Shown here piece after piece: positions 6,581 to 11,447 of a stretch of DNA of 11,447 bases. The translations under genes were made by a program, and so were the position numbers. This stretch comes from Sphingomonadaceae bacterium. GTDB taxonomy: Bacteria > Pseudomonadota > Alphaproteobacteria > Sphingomonadales > Sphingomonadaceae. The notes under the pieces are model-generated. The model had not been told where the DNA came from and did not search any database. It saw nothing but the letters and a program-made list of their open reading frames with translations. The stretch is taken from contig JAHDXX010000020.1 in NCBI GenBank assembly GCA_023384025.1, positions 6,713-18,159 of the forward strand. The letters run 5' to 3'. Every line of letters starts with the position of its first letter. The stretch's first letter is position 1.

Positions 6581-7645
6581 ATGACAAATTCCTCGATGAC
6601 TTTGCTGCGCGAAGCGGCGCCGTCGCGATCACGGGGCGGCAGACCGCTGGCGCTGTCGCGCTGGCTTCTGTTCGTGGCCGCTCTGGTGGTGGTGATGGTG
6701 ATTGTCGGGGGGATTACCCGCCTGACCGAATCCGGTCTTTCGATCACCCAGTGGAAGCCGATCACCGGGGCGATTCCGCCGCTCACCGAAGCGCAATGGG
6801 AGGCAGAGTTCGCGCTCTATCGCCAAACCGGCGAATTCATCAACGAATCCGGCCCGGCCGGGATGGACCTGGCGGCATTCAAGTTCATCTTCTTCTGGGA
6901 GTGGTTCCATCGCTTGCTGGGGCGGGTGATCGGGCTGGCATTTGCCTTGCCGCTCGCGTGGTTCTGGGTGCGCAAGGCGATTCCCGCTGGTTATCACTGG
7001 CGGCTGGTGGCGTTGCTCGCCTTGGGCGGACTGCAGGGGGTGTTCGGCTGGTTCATGGTCCGCTCGGGCCTGAACACCGAAATGACCGATGTGAGCCATT
7101 TCTGGCTTTCGATCCACTTGCTGACGGCCCTGTTCACTCTGGCTGGGCTGGTCTGGACGGCGCTGGACCTGCGGCAACTGGCGCGCGATCCTTCGTCCCG
7201 CCCTGCCCGCTTTACCGCCCTGTCAGCGTTGGTGGCAGCGATCCTGTTCATCCAGCTGCTGCTGGGCGCGTGGGTGGCAGGCCTGAATGCGGGTCTGGTG
7301 TCTGACACCTGGCCGCTGATGCAGGACCGCTTCGTGCCTGAATACGATACCTCGCGCGGCCTGTGGTGGGCGCTGACCCATGATCCGTTCCTGCTGCACT
7401 TTCTCCATCGCTGGTGGGCCTGGGTTGCCGTCGCGGCGCTGGTGGTGCTGGCGCGGCGGACACGAGCGATTGACCGGCGCGCCTCGATTGCGATCCATTC
7501 GGCCTTCGGTATCCAGATCATCCTCGGCGTGGCCACGGTCTGGACCGGGGTCGCGCTATGGGTCGCGACCGCCCATCAGGGGGTTGGCGCCCTGCTGGTC
7601 ATGGCGGCGGCCTGGGGCATGCATGTGGTCGGGCGCCGGGCATGA
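6581..7645 (+). CDS. ctaA: Heme A synthase, COX15/CtaA family
   Basis: This 354-residue inner membrane enzyme converts heme O to heme A for aa3-type cytochrome c oxidase. It has about eight membrane helices in two similar four-helix halves. The heme-ligand histidines sit at the family positions: H110 in EWFHRLLGR and H179 in SIHLLTAL for the first half, H276 in FLHRWWAW and H332 in ATAHQGVGALL for the second. The family segments GGITRLTESGLSITQWKP and GAIPP follow the first helix (about residues 28-45). The start is the ATG at 6581, with AGGCGGG six bases upstream. The frame is open much further upstream, but that part is antisense to the MerC-like gene and does not look coding. The stop overlaps the cutA start (ATGA). 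No oxidase subunit genes are in the window. Confidence 0.95.
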   Translation: MTNSSMTLLREAAPSRSRGGRPLALSRWLLFVAALVVVMVIVGGITRLTESGLSITQWKPITGAIPPLTEAQWEAEFALYRQTGEFINESGPAGMDLAAFKFIFFWEWFHRLLGRVIGLAFALPLAWFWVRKAIPAGYHWRLVALLALGGLQGVFGWFMVRSGLNTEMTDVSHFWLSIHLLTALFTLAGLVWTALDLRQLARDPSSRPARFTALSALVAAILFIQLLLGAWVAGLNAGLVSDTWPLMQDRFVPEYDTSRGLWWALTHDPFLLHFLHRWWAWVAVAALVVLARRTRAIDRRASIAIHSAFGIQIILGVATVWTGVALWVATAHQGVGALLVMAAAWGMHVVGRRA

Positions 7646-7968
7646 CCGCGCTGGTCTGGTGCCCTTTCCCTGATCGTGCCAGTGCCGAGGCAGTCTCGAA
7701 AGTCCTGCTGGAAGAGCGGCTGGTGGCTTGTGCCAATATTGTCGGCGAGATGACTTCGTTGTTTGTCTGGCAAGGAGAGATGGGCAAGGCTGACGAATGC
7801 GGTGTCCTGTTCAAGACCCGCGCAGACATCCTGGGCACCGTGACTGACCGGCTGGCCCGGCTGCATCCCTACGATGTGCCCGCGATCATGGGCTGGTGCT
7901 GCGATGCGACTCCGGCGGCGACCCGCGCGTGGCTCGATCAGGCCGTTGCCGGACCGACGGGGGCGTGA
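7642..7968 (+). CDS. cutA: CutA1 divalent-cation tolerance protein
   Basis: This 108-residue protein is the usual length of CutA1, a small trimeric cytoplasmic protein with a ferredoxin-like fold linked to copper tolerance. Family blocks are present: LVACANI at residues 27-33, SLFVWQGEM near 39-47, LFKT ending near 59, and HPYDVPAI at 75-82. Its exact biochemical role is still debated; the fold also resembles PII signalling proteins. The ATG overlaps the ctaA stop by four bases (ATGA), so translation is probably coupled. A longer upstream reading in the same frame runs inside ctaA and is not credible. Its stop overlaps the next gene's GTG in turn (GTGA). Placement after heme A synthase agrees with a role in copper handling around cytochrome oxidase, which is inference. 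Confidence 0.93.
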   Translation: MTALVWCPFPDRASAEAVSKVLLEERLVACANIVGEMTSLFVWQGEMGKADECGVLFKTRADILGTVTDRLARLHPYDVPAIMGWCCDATPAATRAWLDQAVAGPTGA

Positions 7969-8684
7969 TCGCCCGGCGGACAATGCTCGGCCTGCTGGCC
8001 GGAGCCCCACTGGCGGGTCTCGTCTCTCCGCGCCTTCTTGCGCAGGATGCGGTCGGCAAGTTCGCCCCTGCCGCGCACCCTTATCGCCTTGCGCGCAGGG
8101 TCGAGCGGCAGTTGCAGGGCGGTGCGCGACTGACTGTCGAGCGCCGCTGGTCATTGAAGTTTGCCGTGCAGGGGCGCGGGTACCTTGTTGACGGGCACCA
8201 GACCGGTGTGACGGTTGATGCGCCCCCTGCGCTCGCTTTCCTTGCACAAATGGAGCGCGACCGGCTGGAGAACGACATGTTCCCGCTGATGCTGGATGCG
8301 GCCGGCCAGATCCTTTCTGCTACCTCGTCGCGCGCGGACGAGGCCCTTTCGACAGCTGTCGAGCAGGTTCGCAAGCGGCTTGAGGCGGCGTTTGGCGACG
8401 GCAGTGATATGGCCGAAAGGTTCCTCGCCGAATTGCAGCAGGCTGGGGAGCAGTCACTGGCGGCATGGCCAGCCAACATGCTTGCACCCGGCGCTTTCGA
8501 CAGGGAGGAGCATCGCACCGTGCCCCTGCCCGATGGCCGGAACGGGTCGATTACTGTGCGCACCCTTGCCTCCAGCGATCCGGCGACCGGTCTGATGGAG
8601 CGGTTCGAGCGGCAGGTGACAAGCCGCCTGGGTGACAGTTTGAGGGAGGGGCTGGAGCGGCTTTCCCTGTCTCCGGAAACCTGA
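7965..8684 (+). CDS. Unknown exported protein with a Tat-like signal
   Basis: I do not recognise this 239-residue protein. Its N-terminus IARRTMLGLLAGAPLAGLV has a twin arginine at residues 4-5 followed by a hydrophobic stretch, ending near LLAQD (possible cleavage after A26), so export to the periplasm, perhaps by Tat, is likely. The mature part has an N-terminal region likely rich in strands (RRWSLKFAVQGRGYLVDGHQTGVTV), then a long charged helical segment, then a strand-like part (REEHRTVPLPDGRNGSITVRTL). No Cys remains in the mature part, so it is not an obvious metal-binding thioredoxin-like protein. I start it at GTG 7965 because GTGA overlaps the cutA stop exactly as cutA overlaps ctaA. 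ATG 7983 is possible but would remove the twin arginine. It probably works with the ctaA-cutA operon, but nothing in the sequence shows how. Confidence 0.78.
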   Translation: MIARRTMLGLLAGAPLAGLVSPRLLAQDAVGKFAPAAHPYRLARRVERQLQGGARLTVERRWSLKFAVQGRGYLVDGHQTGVTVDAPPALAFLAQMERDRLENDMFPLMLDAAGQILSATSSRADEALSTAVEQVRKRLEAAFGDGSDMAERFLAELQQAGEQSLAAWPANMLAPGAFDREEHRTVPLPDGRNGSITVRTLASSDPATGLMERFERQVTSRLGDSLREGLERLSLSPET

Positions 8685-8722
8685 CGGTATTATTTTACCT
8701 CTCCCGAAAGGCGCGGAAAAGC

Positions 8723-8751
8723 TTGACTGCGGAGCCTCTGCGCGACAAAGC
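8723..8751 (+). promoter_or_regulatory. Probable promoter of rplM-rpsI
   Basis: TTGACT is a good -35 element. A 17-base spacer leads to CAAAGC, a poor -10, as is common in GC-rich alphaproteobacteria. It lies in the 133-base gap between the exported-protein gene and rplM, about 70 bases before the rplM start, leaving room for a structured leader. That leader has two short stems: GCCGC/GCGGC at 8752-8767 and CTGCC/GGCAG at 8768-8781. Confidence 0.4.
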
Positions 8752-8772
8752 GCCGCCACCGTGCGGCCTGCC

Positions 8773-8814
8773 ATGAGGCAGATTCGCGCATCCAGTCTCT
8801 ATCAGGGAACATAA
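8773..8814 (+). promoter_or_regulatory. Possible 13-codon leader reading frame before rplM
   Basis: An ATG opens MRQIRASSLYQGT and closes with TAA three bases before the rplM ATG. The frame runs over the rplM ribosome binding site (AGGGAA, 8804-8809), so translating it would deliver ribosomes to the rplM start. There is no good ribosome binding site for it, and its ATG forms the loop of a small hairpin. A frame this short can arise by chance. Confidence 0.22.
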
Positions 8815-8817
8815 GCC

Positions 8818-9297
8818 ATGAAGGCGCTCACCAAGACCACCCGGTCGATCAAGCCGGCCGAGGTCGAGAAGAAGTGGCACGTGATTGATGCCGATGGTCT
8901 CGTCGTCGGCCGTCTCGCCGCGATCGTCGCCAACATCCTGCGCGGCAAGCACAAGCCGAGCTTCACCCCCCACGTCGACTGCGGCGATCACGTGATCGTG
9001 CTCAATGTCGACAAGGTGAAGTTCACCGGCCGCAAGCTGACCGACAAGGTCTATTACAAGCACACCGGCCACCCCGGCGGCATCAAGGAAACGACCCCGG
9101 CCAAGGTGCTGGAAGGCCGTTTCCCCGAACGCGTGCTGGAAAAGGCGGTTGAGCGCATGATTCCGCGCGGGCCCCTCGGCCGGGCGCAGATGAAGGCGCT
9201 GCACCTTTATGCCGGCACCGAGCACCCCCATGCCGGGCAGCAGCCCGAAGTGCTCGACGTTGCCTCGATGAACCGCAAGAACAAGGCTAACGCGTAA
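8818..9297 (+). CDS. rplM: 50S ribosomal protein L13
   Basis: This 159-residue protein is L13, an early-assembling protein of the large subunit that binds 23S rRNA. The family pattern is clear: [16 protein letters not shown] near residues 20-35, [24 protein letters not shown], then [16 protein letters not shown] and MIPRGPLGR. It is slightly longer than the 142-residue E. coli protein because of a short C-terminal extension typical of alphaproteobacteria. AGGGAA lies nine bases before the ATG. The stop overlaps the rpsI start by one base (TAATG), the standard rplM-rpsI pairing. In E. coli, L13 represses its own operon through the leader; whether that holds here is not visible. Confidence 0.98.
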   Translation: MKALTKTTRSIKPAEVEKKWHVIDADGLVVGRLAAIVANILRGKHKPSFTPHVDCGDHVIVLNVDKVKFTGRKLTDKVYYKHTGHPGGIKETTPAKVLEGRFPERVLEKAVERMIPRGPLGRAQMKALHLYAGTEHPHAGQQPEVLDVASMNRKNKANA

Positions 9298-9812
9298 TGG
9301 CTGACGAAACCAACACCGTGTCCGATCTCGCGGACCTCAAGGACATCGCCGGTGATGCGCCTGCGGCTGACGCCGCTGTGATCGCCACCAACACCGCGCC
9401 CCTGCGCGAGCAGGAGCTCGACAAGCAGGGCCGTGCTTATGCCACCGGTCGCCGCAAGGATGCGGTTGCTCGCGTGTGGGTCAAGCCCGGCACCGGCAAG
9501 ATCACGGTCAACGGCCGCGACCAGGACGTGTACTTCGCCCGTCCGACGCTGCGCCTGATCATCAACCAGCCGTTCGGCATCACCGATCGTGCGGGCCAGT
9601 ACGACGTCATCGCCACCGTCAAGGGCGGCGGTCTCTCGGGCCAGGCCGGTGCGGTCAAGCACGGCATCGCCCAGGCGCTGTCGAAGTACGAGCCGGCGCT
9701 GCGCAGCACCGTCAAGGCGGCCGGGTTCCTCACCCGCGACAGCCGCGTGGTCGAGCGCAAGAAGTACGGCCGGGCCAAGGCTCGCCGCAGCTTCCAGTTC
9801 TCGAAGCGCTAA
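9297..9812 (+). CDS. rpsI: 30S ribosomal protein S9 with N-terminal extension
   Basis: This 171-residue protein is S9. The conserved part starts near residue 44 with [23 protein letters not shown] and ends in the near-invariant FSKR tail that reaches the ribosomal P site. The first 40 or so residues are acidic and Ala-rich ([19 protein letters not shown] onward). This extension is absent from the 130-residue E. coli protein and is usual in alphaproteobacteria. The ATG overlaps the rplM stop by one base, so translation is coupled. A strong intrinsic terminator follows. Confidence 0.98.
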   Translation: MADETNTVSDLADLKDIAGDAPAADAAVIATNTAPLREQELDKQGRAYATGRRKDAVARVWVKPGTGKITVNGRDQDVYFARPTLRLIINQPFGITDRAGQYDVIATVKGGGLSGQAGAVKHGIAQALSKYEPALRSTVKAAGFLTRDSRVVERKKYGRAKARRSFQFSKR

Positions 9813-9832
9813 GGCTTCCGGCGTACTGCCGA

Positions 9833-9877
9833 AACGCAATCAGGAAGGGCGGCCCGGGTGGCCGCCCTTTTTGCGTT
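9833..9877 (+). terminator. Intrinsic terminator of rplM-rpsI
   Basis: The inner stem AAGGGCGGCC/GGCCGCCCTT (9845-9854 with 9860-9869) has a five-base loop and runs into TTTTT at 9868-9872. An outer seven-base stem AACGCAA/TTGCGTT closes it. On the minus strand the stem is followed only by TTCCTGATT, so termination of the convergent phosphoesterase transcript would be weaker. Confidence 0.9.
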
Positions 9878-10629
9878 CAGGGCCTGGCGAAATCGCGCCG
9901 CTCGACGGTTATCGTGCCGTCTGCGGTGATCGTCACCACATTGTAGGACGGCTCTGCCCCGCGCAGGCGGGTCGACAGCGTACCGGCACCGATCATCCGC
10001 ATCGGCCGGTTGCCCCGCGCGCGCATCAGGTCGAACGGCAAGTGCACATGGCCTGAGAGGACCGCGCTCGCACCCGCTTCGGCCAGCGCGGCGAATGCCA
10101 TGTCGCCGCGAATGGTCGGGTTGCGGCGCGCGTCCTCTGCGGGAAGCAGGGGGTGGTGGCAGGCGACCAGCTTGGGTCGCGGATCGTCGCGCAGCGCGTG
10201 CAGCCGCGCCAGGGTCGCGTCGAGCTTGCGCCGGCGAACCACGCCATCCGACCACGGCCAGCGCAACTGGGCGCGGACATTGGTGTCAAACGGCACGATC
10301 AGCGCGTGGGCCAGGTCCAGTTCGCTGCCAACTGCCGTCTCCAGCGTGCCATAGCGGGCATAGGGACGCCGGAACCGCTCCCACATGTTGTAGTAGGGCA
10401 TGTCGTGATTGCCTGGTTGCAGCATGACGGGGACGCCCAGACCGGCAAACCATTCAGCCGCAGTGGCATATTGCCGATGGGTGGCGCGCTGGGTCAGATC
10501 GCCTGTGCAAACGACAGCATCGGGCTGCTCGCTTGCAACGGCAGCGGCGAACCATGCCAGCGCGGCGCGGTCTTCGACCCCGAAGTGAACGTCACTGACG
10601 TGGAACAGGCGGCTGGATGCAGGGGTCAC
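9877..10629 (-). CDS. Metallophosphoesterase, CpdA/Icc-like
   Basis: This 250-residue cytoplasmic protein has the full calcineurin-like set of metal ligands: D13 and H15 in VSDVHFG, D44 in CTGDLT, N74 and H75 in PGNHD, the His pair 158-159 in ACHHPLL, and H194 and H196 in SGHVHLP. Order and length fit the class III cyclic nucleotide phosphodiesterase (CpdA/Icc) group, so cAMP hydrolysis is possible. The same fold also serves many other phosphodiesters, and the substrate cannot be read. The start is a GTG directly after an in-frame TAA, so no longer form exists; the ribosome binding site is poor. It lies 18 bases downstream of the broken NnrU-family gene and probably shares its transcript. It converges on rpsI, with the terminator between them. 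Confidence 0.88.
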   Translation of the reverse strand: MTPASSRLFHVSDVHFGVEDRAALAWFAAAVASEQPDAVVCTGDLTQRATHRQYATAAEWFAGLGVPVMLQPGNHDMPYYNMWERFRRPYARYGTLETAVGSELDLAHALIVPFDTNVRAQLRWPWSDGVVRRRKLDATLARLHALRDDPRPKLVACHHPLLPAEDARRNPTIRGDMAFAALAEAGASAVLSGHVHLPFDLMRARGNRPMRMIGAGTLSTRLRGAEPSYNVVTITADGTITVERRDFARP

Positions 10630-10647
10630 TTAGAGATCATCAACTCA

Positions 10648-11332
10648 TCAGAACCAGCGCCAGGCCCCTGCGGCGATCCCGGCCAGCGGCTGGTGCAGCC
10701 AGCTCAGGCCGAGCCAGAGCGCCGTGCCGACGACCCAGGGCCCGGCGCCCACTGAGAGGAGGCGGCCCCAGCGAGGCCAGTAGCTGGTCTTGCTTTCCCA
10801 TGCCGACCAGGCCTCGCCCATCAGCGCTTCCTTCTTGCGGTCCTGCAAGTGGCTGCCGACCAGCGCGAGGAACATGATTGCGGACGCCAGCACCAGCGTT
10901 CTCGCGGTGGGGGCGGCGACGACATGGCTCACCCCCCCACAGGGCAAAGCCCCACATCATCGGATGGCGCGTGATTTTCAGCACACCGGCAGGCTCGGCC
11001 CGCGCTGCGGCTTCGGCGCCCGGCATCGGCAGCGCCGGGTTGCGAACCATGAGCGAACCAGCGAACAGGACCATCGCGACCAGTGCCACCAGCGATCCGA
11101 TGCCCCAGCTGACATCGTCGAACCCGGTCCACAGCGGGGTGTGCGCGGGTGCTGCGCGGAACGCCAGCGCCATCCAGGCAAAGGTCGCGAGGCTGACCAG
11201 CGAATAGGCCCCCTGGAAGCCTTTGTCCCCGAGGAGGCCGACCATCCCCGCCCGCAGCGGATGCGACATGACGAAGTGTGTGCCGACAAATGCCAGGCAG
11301 GCGGCAACAAGATTGACCAGCGCATTGTCCAT
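10648..11332 (-). pseudogene. NnrU-family membrane protein, frameshifted
   Basis: The reading frame from ATG 11332 (GGGGGA six bases upstream; GTG 11335 is also possible) encodes an NnrU-family N-terminus: THFVMSHPLR, GDKGFQGAYSLVSL and ITRHPMMWGFALWG, with several membrane helices. At a run of seven C on the plus strand (10932-10938) the frame slips. The family C-terminus, VSHVVAAPTARTLVLASAIM onward to LGLSWLHQPLAGIAAGAWRWF at 10648, continues in another frame. Removing one base from the run joins them as W-G-V-S-H-V-V and gives 227 residues, a normal length. Uncorrected, translation continues in the wrong frame to 10640 with an Arg-rich, non-membrane tail. NnrU is linked to nitric oxide and nitrite metabolism in denitrifiers and is homologous to plant zeta-carotene isomerase, a heme protein; its role in non-denitrifiers is unclear. 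This could be a real mutation, a phase-variable tract or a sequencing error. Confidence 0.85.
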
Positions 11333-11447
11333 CACTCATCCCCCGATCCAGACGACGCGACAATGCGCCGAGCGGCGGGTTGGTGCAACCGGTCAGTTTG
11401 CGCCGGGCTCCGCTGACGCGCCCGCCGATTCAGGAAGCGGCGCGATC
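11333..11447. other. Window end with no certain gene
   Basis: These 115 bases hold no gene I can support. On the minus strand a short open piece enters from the right edge and ends at a TGA at 11393-11395 (IAPLPESAGASAEPGAN). It could be the Ala/Pro-rich tail of a gene lying upstream of the NnrU-family gene. A second open frame runs further, to a TGA overlapping the NnrU-family ATG (TGATG), but it reads as an Arg-rich shadow. The sequence beyond the edge is needed to choose. Confidence 0.3.

Noticed and set aside
1..11447. CRISPR arrays, insertion sequences, tRNA or rRNA genes
   Set aside because: I saw no repeat-spacer pattern, transposase-like frame, terminal inverted repeats or tRNA T-loop sequences outside coding regions.

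Overview
The window is high-GC (mostly about 65-70%), gene-dense chromosomal DNA of an alphaproteobacterium. Several traits point to Sphingomonadales, probably an Erythrobacteraceae or Sphingomonadaceae member. These are the fused ThiS-ThiG protein, a COX15/CtaA-type heme A synthase close to rplM-rpsI, an S9 protein with a long acidic N-terminal extension, and the codon use. This assignment comes from family knowledge, not from a search.

Layout. (1) Positions 1-3981, plus strand: the 3' end of pyrD (dihydroorotate dehydrogenase), ggt (a lipoprotein gamma-glutamyltransferase), a hairpin, then a long-chain acyl-CoA synthetase that most likely starts at a GTG with a good ribosome binding site. 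(2) Positions 3978-6484, minus strand, read from right to left: a MerC-domain membrane protein, a ThiS-ThiG fusion for thiazole synthesis, a 175-residue unknown protein, and a 163-residue protein with lower GC and a HEPN-like R-x4-H motif. The last gene is convergent with the acyl-CoA synthetase, and the two share a palindromic TTAA for their stop codons. (3) Positions 6485-6580: a short divergent promoter region with a perfect 8-bp inverted repeat. (4) Positions 6581-8684, plus strand: ctaA, cutA and an unknown exported protein, joined by two 4-bp start/stop overlaps. (5) Positions 8685-9877: a promoter and leader, including a possible 13-codon leader reading frame, then rplM-rpsI closed by a strong intrinsic terminator. 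(6) Positions 9877-11332, minus strand: a CpdA/Icc-like metallophosphoesterase and, upstream of it, an NnrU-family membrane protein gene broken by one extra base in a seven-C run. The last 115 bases hold no certain gene.

Most of the window is housekeeping: pyrimidine and thiamine synthesis, fatty acid activation, glutathione turnover, cytochrome oxidase cofactor synthesis and ribosomal proteins. I see no large undescribed system. The items most worth a second look are the frameshifted NnrU gene, the internal Gly-Gly of the ThiS-ThiG fusion, the low-GC HEPN-like gene, and the unknown exported protein in the ctaA-cutA operon.
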